From assembly GCF_022533585.1 (NCBI RefSeq), contig NZ_CP092827.1:3698001-3762000 (forward strand): a stretch of 64,000 nt of DNA, read 5' to 3'. Within the stretch, counting starts at the first letter, position 1; every line of letters begins with the position of its first letter. Positions 30,801 to 39,491 of this stretch are shown here, one piece after another. The notes below the pieces were generated by a model. That model was not told where the DNA came from. It saw nothing but the letters and a program-made list of their open reading frames with translations, and ran no database searches. Source of the stretch: Pseudomonas sp. LS.1a (GTDB taxonomy: Bacteria > Pseudomonadota > Gammaproteobacteria > Pseudomonadales > Pseudomonadaceae). Position numbers and translations under genes: made by a program.

Positions 30801-31844
30801 ATGTCTGCCCGCCACTCGACCACCACCCTGCCACTCCGCTTCAGCCGTACACTGCTCGCCTGTGCCCTGCTGCCACTTGGCCTGCTGGCGGCGAACATCG
30901 CCACGGCTGCACCACAGCAGCCCCAGCCAGCCGCCACAGCGGCAGATGACTTCGGCCCGTTGAAACACGTCAACGCTGGCGTGCTCGATGTGGCCTACGT
31001 AGAGCAAGGCCCGGCCGACGGACCGGTGGTGATCCTGCTGCATGGCTGGCCGTATGACATTCACAGTTTTGAACAAGTTGCACCCGCCCTGGCAGCAAAA
31101 GGCTACCGGGTGCTAGTGCCCTACGTACGTGGTTACGGCCAAACCCGCTTCCTGTCTGCAGCAACCCCACGCAACGCCCAGCCCGCGGCGCTGGCCAGCG
31201 ATGTGATCGCCTTCATGGACGCGCTGCATATCCAGCGCGCCGTGCTCGCCGGCTTCGACTGGGGCGCACGCACCGCCGACATCGTCTCGGCACTGTGGCC
31301 CGAGCGGGTGAAGGCACTGGTGTCGGTCAGCGGCTACCTGATCAGCAGCCAGGAAGCCGCCAAGGCCCCCCTGCCCCCCAGCGCCGAGTTGCAGTGGTGG
31401 TACCAGTACTACTTCGCCACCGCGCGCGGCCAGGCCGGCTATGACAAGAACCGCCATGCCTTCGCCAAGCTGATCTGGCAAACCGCCTCGCCCAAGTGGG
31501 CCTTCGACGACGCCACCTTCGAGCGCAGCGCCAAGGCCCTGGACAACCCCGACCAGGTGGCGATTACCGTGCACAACTACCGCTGGCGGCTGGGCCTGGC
31601 CCAGGGCGAAACACGCTACGACCCGCTCGAGGCCAAGCTGGCCAGTTTCCCCAGCATCGGCGTACCGACCATCACCCTGGAAGGCGACGCCAACGGCGCC
31701 CCGCACCCGCCGGCCGAAGCCTATGCGCAGCGCTTTACCGGCAAGTACGAGTACCGGCTGATCAGCGGCGGCGTCGGCCACAACCTGCCGCAGGAAGCGC
31801 CGCAAGCGTTCACCCAGGCAGTGGTGGATGCGGATCACCTTTAG
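30801..31844 (+). CDS. Exported alpha/beta hydrolase, epoxide-hydrolase-like
   Basis: A 347-residue protein from the ATG at 30801 with AAGGAG ten nt upstream. A long signal peptide (FSRTLLACALLPLGLLAANIATAA) suggests export to the periplasm. The oxyanion motif HGWPYD, the nucleophile elbow AGFDWGAR with Asp as nucleophile, and the closing GVGHNLPQEAP histidine are those of epoxide hydrolases and haloalkane dehalogenases; tyrosines in the cap domain (WWYQYYF) could polarise an epoxide. The substrate is unknown. It is not in an obvious operon. Confidence 0.85.
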   Translation: MSARHSTTTLPLRFSRTLLACALLPLGLLAANIATAAPQQPQPAATAADDFGPLKHVNAGVLDVAYVEQGPADGPVVILLHGWPYDIHSFEQVAPALAAKGYRVLVPYVRGYGQTRFLSAATPRNAQPAALASDVIAFMDALHIQRAVLAGFDWGARTADIVSALWPERVKALVSVSGYLISSQEAAKAPLPPSAELQWWYQYYFATARGQAGYDKNRHAFAKLIWQTASPKWAFDDATFERSAKALDNPDQVAITVHNYRWRLGLAQGETRYDPLEAKLASFPSIGVPTITLEGDANGAPHPPAEAYAQRFTGKYEYRLISGGVGHNLPQEAPQAFTQAVVDADHL

Positions 31845-32137
31845 TCTTCGGGGCAGCAATTGCTACATAAGATTTCGAAAAGCACGACACGCCTTCGATT
31901 GAGCCGCGTTGAAGGCGGGCATTGCGGAAACTGCTTGTTCCCAGCTACTACGCGGTGTTGAGCCGGGTTTGAAAGACATGTCTTGAAACGTAGCCTGTAG
32001 GATCTTTTACCGCGCAATGTAGGAAGAATCGATGCAGTGGGCTTTGCCTGTATGAAACATCAGTTTCTCCAGCAAATTCCAGCTGCTACGGTCCAGTTTT
32101 CCTACAACGGCACGGAGGCCTACAGCATGAGAAAAGC

Positions 32138-32323
32138 ATGGACCCGTTCAATGCCTCGGCCCTGAAACTGCAGAAAAATTTGCTTAACCTGCGCCTTGAG
32201 CGCGATCGCCTGAGAAGGGAGGGCAAGGACAAGGAAGCGGACGAACTCGCGGCACCGATCGAGCGGATAGAGGCGGCTATTCGGCAATTACCAGATGACA
32301 TGAAGCCAGTGACCCTGCAATAG
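32138..32323 (+). CDS. Small charged helical protein, unknown
   Basis: A 61-residue open frame, MDPFNASALKLQKNLLNLRL at the start, then a run of alternating Arg/Glu/Lys residues (ERDRLRREGKDKEADEL) that would form a single amphipathic or coiled-coil helix. Codon use looks real, but only GAGAAAAG lies before the ATG. No family is recognised. It ends directly before a REP element. Confidence 0.45.
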   Translation: MDPFNASALKLQKNLLNLRLERDRLRREGKDKEADELAAPIERIEAAIRQLPDDMKPVTLQ

Positions 32324-32659
32324 AACCTGTGGGAACGGGCAAGCCCGCGAAGAATGCAACACGGTGCATGGCACCGGCTGCGCCGGTGTTCGCGGCTGAA
32401 GCCGCTCCCACAGGTACAGGGCAGACCTCAAGCTTTACGCAGCTCCTGCAGAACATTACCCACCTCCGCGCTGCGTCACTGATCGTGAACATCAACGGCC
32501 GCGGTTTTGTGGGTGACGGGATCTACCTCTTCTACTAGGATGCCCACGTCTGCATCATCCCGGAGAACACCAGGCACAAGGATCGGCTCATCCGCCTGGA
32601 CGTAACCTGTATCCAGGCCCTGCGGCAGCATTCACCCATTACATCTATCGGGATCACCA
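32324..32659. other. Intergenic interval holding a REP pair
   Basis: Besides the REP pair at 32327-32414, no gene or terminator is recognisable; an open frame through the REP is an artefact of the repeat. Confidence 0.6.
32327..32414. repeat. P. putida-type REP pair
   Basis: CCTGTGGGAACGGGCAAGCC at the left and GCGGCTGAAGCCGCTCCCAC near the right, with a nested ACCGGCTGCGCCGGT palindrome between; the left copy has one change in the core. Confidence 0.85.
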
Positions 32660-33043
32660 GTGTCACGTATCAAAAAGCTTGGTGTTTTTATCATTCTGCT
32701 CGTTGGTTTCGGCTACGCAGCTGTCGAATGGAAGAGGCACGCAGACTTTGAAAAGACCGGGGAGGACCTGGTCCGCCAGCTGGGCTCACAAATCGTTACC
32801 AATCTTGGGCAGATGAACGCCACCTGCAGGTCCGTGGCCAGGATTGACTCGGTCGCCCTTGATACTGACGGGCTGCTTGGCATGAAGGGGTCGGCCGTTC
32901 TGTACATTACCGGGAAGAACGACAGCGCTATGTCCATCAACTACCGCATGGAAACGGTGGGAGACAAGGTTTGGGTCCGGCCTACGGATCAGATTTCCGC
33001 GCAGTTGTCAGTGATGCAATTTGGCTTGAGTGGCTGCGGCTAG
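32660..33043 (+). CDS. Membrane-anchored small protein, unknown
   Basis: A 127-residue protein from a GTG at 32660. Residues 4-22 (IKKLGVFIILLVGFGYAAV) form an N-terminal membrane anchor; the rest is predicted periplasmic and beta-rich (SAVLYITGKNDSAMSINYRME), with two cysteines (in MNATCRS and the penultimate residue) that could form a disulfide. A terminator follows 19 nt after the stop, so it is an independent unit. I do not recognise a family. The ribosome binding site is weak (CGGGATC). Confidence 0.65.
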   Translation: MSRIKKLGVFIILLVGFGYAAVEWKRHADFEKTGEDLVRQLGSQIVTNLGQMNATCRSVARIDSVALDTDGLLGMKGSAVLYITGKNDSAMSINYRMETVGDKVWVRPTDQISAQLSVMQFGLSGCG

Positions 33044-33062
33044 CGCTCAGTAGCAAGCGAGG

Positions 33063-33084
33063 AGCCCGCCTCGGCGGGCTTTTT
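33063..33084 (+). terminator. Rho-independent terminator
   Basis: AGCCCGCC/GGCGGGCT with a 2-3-nt loop, followed by four to five T, after the small anchored protein gene. Confidence 0.85.
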
Positions 33085-33224
33085 CGTGCCTGTCAGAATG
33101 GGATGACGCCAGGAAGGAAGTTGGAGCCTTGGCGAAACCGACCAAGAAAGAAGTATCGGAAGTGCTTGCGAAACAATCCATTCCCACGGACGTTCCCAAG
33201 GATGGTTTCTATGCCCCAAAAACG

Positions 33225-33250
33225 CAAAAAGCCCTGAATAATCAGGGCTT
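33225..33250 (-). terminator. tRNA-Ser terminator
   Basis: On the minus strand AAAGCCCTGA/TCAGGGCTTT is followed by TTGCGTTTTT, just beyond the CCA end of tRNA-Ser. Confidence 0.7.
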
Positions 33251-33256
33251 TGAATA

Positions 33257-33344
33257 TGGCGGAAGCGTAGAGATTCGAACTCTAGGATAGTTGCCCATCG
33301 ACGGTTTTCAAGACCGTTGCCTTAAACCACTCGGCCACGCTTCC
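33257..33344 (-). tRNA. tRNA-Ser (UGA)
   Basis: An 88-nt class II tRNA on the minus strand with GGAAGCG/CGCTTCC acceptor arms and an encoded CCA. The anticodon loop CTTGAAA gives UGA (complement of 33308-33310), and a long variable arm (CGATGGGCAACTATCCTAG) is present as required for serine tRNAs. Confidence 0.95.
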
Positions 33345-33478
33345 AGCTCGTTTTGCGGCCGCCATCATACCGTAATGAAACAAGCTGTCAAACTCTCTGT
33401 GTCGCGGGTTGTGGGAGCTCTGATAGACTCCTAGCATCTGAACGTTTGAAAACCACAGGTTTACCAAGGAGTGTCGCC

Positions 33479-34150
33479 ATGCGCGAACAGGATTACGCCG
33501 TACACCACGGCCAGCAGGTCGAGCAGCAGGAGATCAGCAAGGTCCTGCGCAACACGTACAGCCTGCTGGCACTTACCCTCGCCTTCAGCGGTGTCATGGC
33601 CTTCGTGGCCCAGCAGATGCGCGTCGGCTACCCGAACGTGTTCGTGGTGCTGATCGGCTTCTACGGGCTGTTCTTCCTTACCAACAAACTGCGTGACTCG
33701 GCCTGGGGCCTGGTCTCTACCTTCGCCCTCACCGGCTTCATGGGCTTCATCCTCGGCCCTATCCTCAACCGTTACCTGGGCATGGCCGGTGGCGCCGAGG
33801 TGGTCAGCTCGGCGTTTGCCATGACTGCGCTGGTGTTCGGTGGTCTGTCGACCTATGTGCTGATCACCCGCAAGGACATGAGCTTCCTCAGCGGCTTCAT
33901 CACTGCGGGCTTCTTTGTCCTGCTGGGTGCTGTCGTGGCCAGCTTCTTCTTCCAGATCAGCGGCCTGCAACTGGCGATCAGCGCTGGCTTCGTGCTGTTC
34001 TCGTCGGTCTGCATCCTGTTCCAGACCAGCGCGATCATTCATGGTGGCGAGCGTAACTACATCATGGCGACCATCAGCCTGTATGTGTCGATCTACAACC
34101 TGTTTGTCAGCCTGCTGCAGCTGTTTGGCATCATGGGTCGTGATGACTGA
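33479..34150 (+). CDS. yccA: Bax inhibitor-1/YccA family inner-membrane protein
   Basis: A 223-residue protein with seven membrane segments after a charged cytoplasmic start (MREQDYAVHHGQQVEQQEIS). The BI-1 family pattern is clear: VLRNTYSLLALTLAFSGVMAF in the first helix and LYVSIYNLFVSLLQLFGIM at the end. YccA in E. coli interacts with and modulates the FtsH protease; that role is family knowledge. AAGGAG lies eight nt before the ATG; the longer upstream frame enters the tRNA promoter region. A terminator follows directly. Confidence 0.92.
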   Translation: MREQDYAVHHGQQVEQQEISKVLRNTYSLLALTLAFSGVMAFVAQQMRVGYPNVFVVLIGFYGLFFLTNKLRDSAWGLVSTFALTGFMGFILGPILNRYLGMAGGAEVVSSAFAMTALVFGGLSTYVLITRKDMSFLSGFITAGFFVLLGAVVASFFFQISGLQLAISAGFVLFSSVCILFQTSAIIHGGERNYIMATISLYVSIYNLFVSLLQLFGIMGRDD

Positions 34151-34166
34151 TTAATTGCTGCGTGAG

Positions 34167-34191
34167 AAAGCCCGCTTCGGCGGGCTTTTTT
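34167..34191 (+). terminator. Rho-independent terminator after yccA
   Basis: AAGCCCGC/GCGGGCTT with a TTCG tetraloop, followed by six T. Confidence 0.92.
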
Positions 34192-34277
34192 GTGGGAGCG
34201 GCTTCACCCGCGAACACCGGCGCAGCCGGTGCCAGGCACCGCGTTGGATTCTTCGCGGGTGAACCCGCTCCCACAGG
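34191..34277. repeat. P. putida-type REP pair
   Basis: TGTGGGAGCGGCTTCACCCG and CGGGTGAACCCGCTCCCACA face each other around an ACCGGCGCAGCCGGT palindrome and a loop identical to that of the 29404 REP pair (GCCAGGCACCGCGTTGGATT). Confidence 0.9.
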
Positions 34278-34459
34278 GTCCACGCAGGTTTCAGGCTTAT
34301 GCTCTACCTGCTGAAGCATATAGCGCTCAATAACTGACCATAAAGTCAGATAATAAAGCGCATGGTCGTCGATCATGCCGCCATCGTGCTTTGCTCTACC
34401 CCAATCCGCCATCACCCCGTAGAATGCGCTCCTTTTTTCTTTCGGGGCAGCTTTCTGCA

Positions 34460-35839
34460 ATGAGCTCACACGAACACAGCCCAGGCGCGGCGGCGCCTGC
34501 CAATGAACTGGTGCTGGGTCTGGAGGACAAGCCAAGGCTGTTGATCGGCCTGCTGGCTGCCCTGCAGCATCTGCTGGCGATCATCGTGCCGATCGTCACC
34601 CCTGGCCTGCTGATTTGCCAGGCGCTAGGTGTTTCCGCACGGGATACCAACCTGATCGTTTCCATGTCGCTGGTCATCTCGGGGATCGCCACCTTCGTCC
34701 AGTGCAAACGCTTCGGGCCGTTCGGCGCCGGGCTGCTGATCGTCCAGGGCACCAGCTTCAACTTCGTCGGCCCGCTGATTGCCGGCGGGGCGCTGATGGT
34801 CAAGCAAGGGACGCCGGTAGAGGGCGTGATGGCGGCCATCTTTGGTGTGGTAATCGCCGGCTCGTTCGTCGAAATGGGCGTGTCGCGCATCCTGCCCTTC
34901 GTCAAACGCCTGATTACCCCGCTGGTAACCGGCATCGTGGTGCTGATGATCGGCCTGACCCTGATCAAGGTCGGCCTGATCAGCATGGGCGGTGGCTTCG
35001 GCGCCATGGCCAATGGCACCTTCGCCAATGGCGAGAACCTGCTGCTGTCGGGCGTGGTACTGGCGATCATCGTCATCCTCAACCGCATCCCGGTGGTGTG
35101 GATGCGCAGCTGTGCCATCGTTATCGCCCTGGCAGTCGGCTATGCGCTGGCCGGCTACCTGGGCCGCCTGGACTTCACCGGCATGCACGAAGCCGCGCTG
35201 TTCCAGGTGCCGACGCCGCTGCACTTCGGCCTGGGCTTCTCCTGGGCGCTGTTCATTCCGATGCTGGTGATCTACCTGGTGACTTCGCTGGAAGCCATTG
35301 GTGACGTTACCGCCACCAGCAAGGTGTCGCGCCAGCCGGTCGAAGGGCCGGTGTGGATGCAGCGGATCAAGGGCGGTGTGCTGGTCAACGGGGCCAACTC
35401 GCTGCTGGCTGGCTTGTTCAACACCTTCCCGAGCTCGATCTTTGCCCAGAACAACGGGGTGATTCAGTTGACCGGGATCGCCAGCCGCCATATCGGCCTG
35501 TGGATAGCCGTGATGCTGGTGCTGCTGGGCCTGTTCCCGAGCGTTGCCGGGGTGATCCAGGCAGTGCCGGAGCCGGTGCTGGGTGGTGCGGCCATGGTCA
35601 TGTTCGGTGCGGTTGCGGCGTCAGGGATCAATATCCTGGCCAGCACGCGGCTGGACCGTCGCGCCCTGCTGATCATCGCTGTGTCCCTGGCCTTGGGCCT
35701 GGGTGTGGCGCAGGTGCCGGAGTTCCTGGCGCACATGCCGGCGGCGATTCGCAATGTGCTGGAGTCGGGCGTGGCTACCGGGGGTATCTGTGCCCTGGTG
35801 TTGAACTGGTTCTTGCCGGAGAGCAAGGAACAGGCTTGA
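34460..35839 (+). CDS. NCS2-family purine/uracil permease
   Basis: A 459-residue transporter with about 14 helices of the nucleobase:cation symporter-2 family. The signature LFNTFPSSIFAQNNGVIQLTG and the substrate-site motif VTSLEAIGDVTATSKVS match the xanthine/urate branch (XanQ/PbuX-like) better than the uracil branch. It would import a purine with protons or sodium; the exact base is inferred. The ATG at 34460 is chosen because the preceding codons of the open frame read through a promoter-like region. A terminator lies downstream at 35952. I see no recognisable purine riboswitch in the leader. Confidence 0.88.
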   Translation: MSSHEHSPGAAAPANELVLGLEDKPRLLIGLLAALQHLLAIIVPIVTPGLLICQALGVSARDTNLIVSMSLVISGIATFVQCKRFGPFGAGLLIVQGTSFNFVGPLIAGGALMVKQGTPVEGVMAAIFGVVIAGSFVEMGVSRILPFVKRLITPLVTGIVVLMIGLTLIKVGLISMGGGFGAMANGTFANGENLLLSGVVLAIIVILNRIPVVWMRSCAIVIALAVGYALAGYLGRLDFTGMHEAALFQVPTPLHFGLGFSWALFIPMLVIYLVTSLEAIGDVTATSKVSRQPVEGPVWMQRIKGGVLVNGANSLLAGLFNTFPSSIFAQNNGVIQLTGIASRHIGLWIAVMLVLLGLFPSVAGVIQAVPEPVLGGAAMVMFGAVAASGINILASTRLDRRALLIIAVSLALGLGVAQVPEFLAHMPAAIRNVLESGVATGGICALVLNWFLPESKEQA

Positions 35840-35951
35840 GCCTGGAGTCCTTCTGTCAGGGCCATGGGGCTGCTTTGCAGCCCGTCGCGACACAAGGCAG
35901 CTCCTACACGAGGCCGCGTAGACCTGAAGATTGGTGCAAGACAGAAAGCCA

Positions 35952-35987
35952 GCCCCGCCATGCACAAGCGGGCGCGGGCTTTTTTGC
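35952..35987 (+). terminator. Rho-independent terminator after permease
   Basis: AGCCCCGC ... GCGCGGGCT with a bulged stem, followed by six T, 36 nt before the tusD start. Confidence 0.7.
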
Positions 35988-36023
35988 TTTATCATGGCAC
36001 CATTCCTTTTGCATGAGTTATCC

Positions 36024-36416
36024 ATGAAATTCGCTATCGCGGTGTTCTCCCCGGCCCATGCGCCCTCCTCGCGGCGCGCCTTGCGCTACGCCGAGGCGGT
36101 GCTGGCTGGCGGGCATGAGATTGCCCGGCTGTTCTTCTACCAGGACGGGGTACACAGTGCCTCGGCCAACGTGGTCGCCCCCCAGGATGAGCTGGATGTG
36201 GCCGGCCAATGGCGCGCCTTCATCGAAGCCAACCAGCTGGACGCAGTGGTGTGCATCGCCGCCGCCCTGCGCCGTGGCGTGCTCGATGAGGCCGAGGCCA
36301 ACCGCTACCAGCGCCCGGCCGTGAACCTGCCCAAACCCTGGGAATTGTCGGGGCTTGGCCAGTTGCATGAGGCGGCGCAGGTTGCCGATCGCCTTGTCTG
36401 CTTCGGAGGCGACTGA
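36024..36416 (+). CDS. tusD: TusD, sulfurtransferase subunit of the TusBCD complex
   Basis: A 130-residue DsrE-fold protein starting MKFAIAVFSPAHAPSSRRAL. TusD receives persulfide sulfur from TusA and passes it to TusE for 2-thiolation of uridine 34 in tRNA. The active cysteine is expected around VVCIAAALRRGVLDE, where Cys is present near residue 78. It is the first gene of a tightly packed tusDCBE operon, with one nt between it and tusC. The start is set by the family length. Confidence 0.92.
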   Translation: MKFAIAVFSPAHAPSSRRALRYAEAVLAGGHEIARLFFYQDGVHSASANVVAPQDELDVAGQWRAFIEANQLDAVVCIAAALRRGVLDEAEANRYQRPAVNLPKPWELSGLGQLHEAAQVADRLVCFGGD

Positions 36417-36417
36417 A

Positions 36418-36777
36418 ATGGCCAAATCCTTGTTGATCATCAGCCGCCAGGCACCCTGGAACGGCCCATCGGCCCGCGAGGCACTGGACATCGCCCTGGC
36501 TGGCGGCGCGTTCGATTTGCCGCTGGGCATGCTGTTCCTCGATGACGGCGTATTCCAGCTCGCTGCGGACCAACAGCCCACCGCCGTGCAACAGAAGAAC
36601 CTGGCCGCCAACCTGCAAGCGTTGCCAATGTTCGGCGTCGAAGACCTGTTCGCTTGCAGCCACAGCCTCGCACGTCGCGGCCTGGCAGCCGACACCCTGG
36701 CGCTGCCGGTGCAAGTGCTGGACGACGCGGCCCTGGCCGCACTGATCGCCCGTTTCGACCAGGTGGTAACACTCTGA
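36418..36777 (+). CDS. tusC: TusC, subunit of the TusBCD sulfur relay
   Basis: A 119-residue DsrF-type protein starting MAKSLLIISRQAPWNGPSAR. It is a structural partner in the TusBCD heterohexamer that relays sulfur for tRNA 2-thiouridine synthesis. The family-typical segments EALDIALAGGAFDLPLGMLFLDDGVFQL and VEDLFACSHSLARRGL are present. The gene starts 2 nt after tusD and its stop TGA overlaps the tusB start (ATGA). This coupling and order are the same as in other gammaproteobacteria. Confidence 0.92.
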   Translation: MAKSLLIISRQAPWNGPSAREALDIALAGGAFDLPLGMLFLDDGVFQLAADQQPTAVQQKNLAANLQALPMFGVEDLFACSHSLARRGLAADTLALPVQVLDDAALAALIARFDQVVTL

Positions 36778-37073
36778 TGACGACCCTGCATGTAATTGCC
36801 CACTCCCCGTTCGGCGACGAGCGCCTGGCCAGCTGCCTGCGCCTGCTCGGTACCGACGACGCCCTGCTGCTGTGCGGCGATGCGGTGTATGCCCTGCGCA
36901 GCGGCAGCGAGCCGCACCGCCAGCTGCAAGCCGCCGGCCTGGCCCAGCGCCTGTTCGCCCTGGAAGAAGACGTGCAGGCCCGCGCGGTCGGCAACGAACT
37001 GGCCAAGGCCGTGGACTACGGCGGGTTCGTCGAACTGTCGCTGCATTACGACAAGGTCAACAGCTGGCTATGA
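36777..37073 (+). CDS. tusB: TusB, subunit of the TusBCD sulfur relay
   Basis: A 98-residue DsrH-type protein starting MTTLHVIAHSPFGDERLASC. The family feature DALLLCGDAVYALRSG follows, and the end VDYGGFVELSLHYDKVNSWL is typical, including the closing Trp. It forms part of the TusBCD complex in the tRNA thiolation relay. Both ends overlap neighbours by 1-4 nt, indicating translational coupling within the operon. Confidence 0.92.
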   Translation: MTTLHVIAHSPFGDERLASCLRLLGTDDALLLCGDAVYALRSGSEPHRQLQAAGLAQRLFALEEDVQARAVGNELAKAVDYGGFVELSLHYDKVNSWL

Positions 37074-37405
37074 ATACCCTCAACGTTGGCGATCAGGCGA
37101 TCGCCCTGGACAAGGACGGCTTCCTGGTCGACCTGCAAGACTGGTCGCATGCCGCCGCCGAGGCCTTGGCCGCACGCGAGGGCATCCCGCTGACGGCGGA
37201 CCACTGGGAAATCCTCGAGCTGCTGCGCCAGTTCTACCAGGAATACCAGCTGTCCCCGGCCACGCGCCCGCTGATCAAGTACACGGCCCTCAAACTGGGC
37301 CCGGACAAGGGCAACAGCCCGCACCTGAACCGCCTGTTCAACGGCACTCCCGCCAAACTGGCCGCCAAGCTGGCGGGCCTGCCCAAGCCGACCAACTGCA
37401 TATGA
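37070..37405 (+). CDS. tusE: TusE, sulfur carrier of the tRNA 2-thiolation relay
   Basis: A 111-residue DsrC-family protein starting MNTLNVGDQAIALDKDGFLV. The domain YQLSPATRPLIKYTALKLGPDKGNS and the ending LPKPTNCI place the catalytic cysteine at the penultimate residue, as required for carrying persulfide from TusD to MnmA. The mnmA gene itself lies elsewhere in this window (57215). ATGA overlaps join it to tusB and to the following gene. Confidence 0.93.
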   Translation: MNTLNVGDQAIALDKDGFLVDLQDWSHAAAEALAAREGIPLTADHWEILELLRQFYQEYQLSPATRPLIKYTALKLGPDKGNSPHLNRLFNGTPAKLAAKLAGLPKPTNCI

Positions 37406-38406
37406 CAGCACCTCGCCCGCTTACCCTGGAAACCCCCGCCGAACATCCGTTCGCCGAATTCGTGCGCATTCTTGGCAAAGGCAAGCGCGGCGCGCGCGGC
37501 CTGACCCGTGACGAAGCCCGCATGGCCATGACCCTGCTGCTGGAAGACAAGGTCGAGGACACCCAGCTCGGTGCCTTCCTCATGCTGCTGCGGCACAAGG
37601 AAGAAAGCGCCGAAGAACTGGCCGGCTTCACCGAGGCTCTGCGCGCGCACTTGCAGGCGCCGAGCATTGCCGTGGACCTGGACTGGCCCACTTACGCCGG
37701 CAAGAAACGCCACCTGCCCTGGTACCTGCTGGCCGCCAAGTGCCTGGCCAACAATGGCGTGCGCATCCTGATGCACGGTGGCGGTGCACACACTGCCGGG
37801 CGCCTGTACACCGAGCAGTTGCTGTCCTTGCTGGAAATCCCGCTATGCCGTGACTGGGCCGCCGTCAGCCAGGCCCTGGACCAGCAGCACCTGGCCTTCT
37901 TCCCGTTGCAGGACTGGGCGCCGCAGTTGCAGCGCATGATCGACCTGCGCAACACCCTGGGCCTGCGGTCGCCCATCCATTCGCTGGCCCGGGTGCTCAA
38001 CCCGCTGGCTGCGCGCTGTGGCCTGCAGAGTATCTTCCACCCCGGTTACCAGGCGGTGCACCGCGAGGCCAGCCGCCTGCTGGGCGACCATGCCGTGGTG
38101 ATCAAGGGTGATGGCGGCGAGATCGAGGTCAACCCCGATGTCATCAGCCACCTGTACGGCACCACTGCCGGCGAAGCCTGGGACGAGGAATGGCTAGCAC
38201 TAAGCGAGCGCCGCCACGTGAAGCCGCCCAGCCTGCAGCCCGAGCAATTGCTGGCGGTCTGGCGCGGCGAGGCCGAGGACAGCTACGGTGAAATGGCCGT
38301 GGTCGCGACCATGGCGTTGGCCCTGCGCGGCCTGGGCCAGCACCGTGAGCAGGCTTTCGCAACCGCACGTGGTTACTGGAGCGCACGGAACCAATCGAAT
38401 AACTAG
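37402..38406 (+). CDS. ybiB: Glycosyltransferase family protein, TrpD2/YbiB-like
   Basis: A 334-residue protein with the anthranilate phosphoribosyltransferase (TrpD) fold: an N-terminal helical domain from PFAEFVRILGKGKRGARGLTRDE and a C-terminal domain with MHGGGAHTAGRLYTEQLL and VIKGDGGEIEVNPD. The PRPP-binding motif of true TrpD is degenerate, as in YbiB/TrpD2, which binds nucleic acid and is not a tryptophan enzyme. Location as the last gene of tusDCBE is typical for pseudomonads, but a role in tRNA modification is only suggested by context. Confidence 0.82.
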   Translation: MTAPRPLTLETPAEHPFAEFVRILGKGKRGARGLTRDEARMAMTLLLEDKVEDTQLGAFLMLLRHKEESAEELAGFTEALRAHLQAPSIAVDLDWPTYAGKKRHLPWYLLAAKCLANNGVRILMHGGGAHTAGRLYTEQLLSLLEIPLCRDWAAVSQALDQQHLAFFPLQDWAPQLQRMIDLRNTLGLRSPIHSLARVLNPLAARCGLQSIFHPGYQAVHREASRLLGDHAVVIKGDGGEIEVNPDVISHLYGTTAGEAWDEEWLALSERRHVKPPSLQPEQLLAVWRGEAEDSYGEMAVVATMALALRGLGQHREQAFATARGYWSARNQSNN

Positions 38407-38498
38407 ATACTAAGGGGGCATTCTTTGCGCTAGTTATTCGAACGATTTCCCCTAGACTGGGCTCCAACGACAAACAACTTTGTTCCGAGGAGCTCACC

Positions 38499-39458
38499 AT
38501 GGGCCTTTTGATCGACGGCCGCTGGCATGACCAGTGGTATGAAAACGGCAAGGACGGCACGTTCAAGCGCGAAAATGCCCAACGCCGCAATCAGCTGCCC
38601 GCTCCCGAAGCCGGCCGTTACCATCTGTACGTCTCGCTGGCTTGCCCATGGGCGCACCGCACCCTGATCTTCCGTGCCCTCAAGGGACTGGAACCCCTGA
38701 TCGACGTATCTGTGGTCAGCTGGCTGATGCAGGACCATGGCTGGACTTTCGACCAGCAGCAAGGCTCCAGCGGCGACCACCTCGATGCGCTGCAGTACCT
38801 GCACCAGCGCTATACCCAGGATGACCCGCACTACACCGGCCGAGTGACTGTACCCGTGCTGTGGGACAAGAAAGAGAAACGCATCGTCAACAACGAGTCG
38901 TCGGAGATCATCCGCATCTTCAACAGCGCGTTCAATGAACTGACCGAGAATACACTGGACCTGTACCCAGAGCCGCTGCGCCCGACCATCGATGCGCTGA
39001 ACGAGCGCATCTACCCGGCGGTGAACAACGGTGTGTATCGCGCAGGCTTTGCCACTACGCAGGAAGCCTACGAGGCTGCCTTTGATGAAGTGTTCAACGA
39101 ACTGGACTACCTGGAAGACTTGCTCGGCCGCAATCGCTACCTGGCCGGAGAATACCTGACCGAGGCCGATGTGCGCCTGTTCACTACCTTGGTGCGCTTC
39201 GATGCGGTGTACCACGGGCACTTCAAGTGCAACCTGCGCCGCCTGAGCGATTATCACAACCTGTCGAACTGGCTGCGCGAGCTGTACCAGTGGCCGGGGG
39301 TGGCGGGTACGGTGGACATGGAGCATATCCAGAAGCACTACTACATGAGCCACAAGACCATCAACCCGAACGGGATCGTGCCCAAGGGGCCGCTGCAGGA
39401 CTTCAACCTGGCGCATGATCGGGAGCGGTTGGCAGGCAAGGGAATCTGGCAGGCTTGA
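38499..39458 (+). CDS. yqjG: Glutathionyl-hydroquinone reductase (YqjG-type GST)
   Basis: A 319-residue Xi-class glutathione transferase. The active-site motif ACPWAHRT gives catalytic Cys49; the N-terminal thioredoxin fold is followed by an all-helical domain including ETLYP-like ALNERIYPAVNNGVYRAGFA and YLTEADVRLFTTLVRFD. These enzymes reduce glutathionyl-hydroquinones to hydroquinones, protecting against quinone adducts. The ATG at 38499 follows CGAGGAGCTCACC. It is a single gene between the tus operon and the convergent cysG. Confidence 0.92.
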   Translation: MGLLIDGRWHDQWYENGKDGTFKRENAQRRNQLPAPEAGRYHLYVSLACPWAHRTLIFRALKGLEPLIDVSVVSWLMQDHGWTFDQQQGSSGDHLDALQYLHQRYTQDDPHYTGRVTVPVLWDKKEKRIVNNESSEIIRIFNSAFNELTENTLDLYPEPLRPTIDALNERIYPAVNNGVYRAGFATTQEAYEAAFDEVFNELDYLEDLLGRNRYLAGEYLTEADVRLFTTLVRFDAVYHGHFKCNLRRLSDYHNLSNWLRELYQWPGVAGTVDMEHIQKHYYMSHKTINPNGIVPKGPLQDFNLAHDRERLAGKGIWQA

Positions 39459-39491
39459 GATTGTCGGGGCCGCAAAGCGGCCCCAACGATT

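Noticed and set aside
32329..32538. 69-codon frame starting in a REP element
   Set aside because: Reading frames through REP pairs recur at most copies and reflect the repeat, not a gene.
33129..33290. Possible 53-codon rightward ORF starting TTG and entering tRNA-Ser
   Set aside because: The composition looks protein-like, but it crosses the tRNA-Ser terminator and the tRNA itself, and begins at a weak TTG; not supportable as a gene.
34285..34459. Purine or xanthine riboswitch before the NCS2 permease
   Set aside because: The leader was read for the conserved junction and loop sequences of the purine aptamer and for a terminator switch; neither is recognisable by eye. A covariance-model search would be needed to exclude rarer classes.
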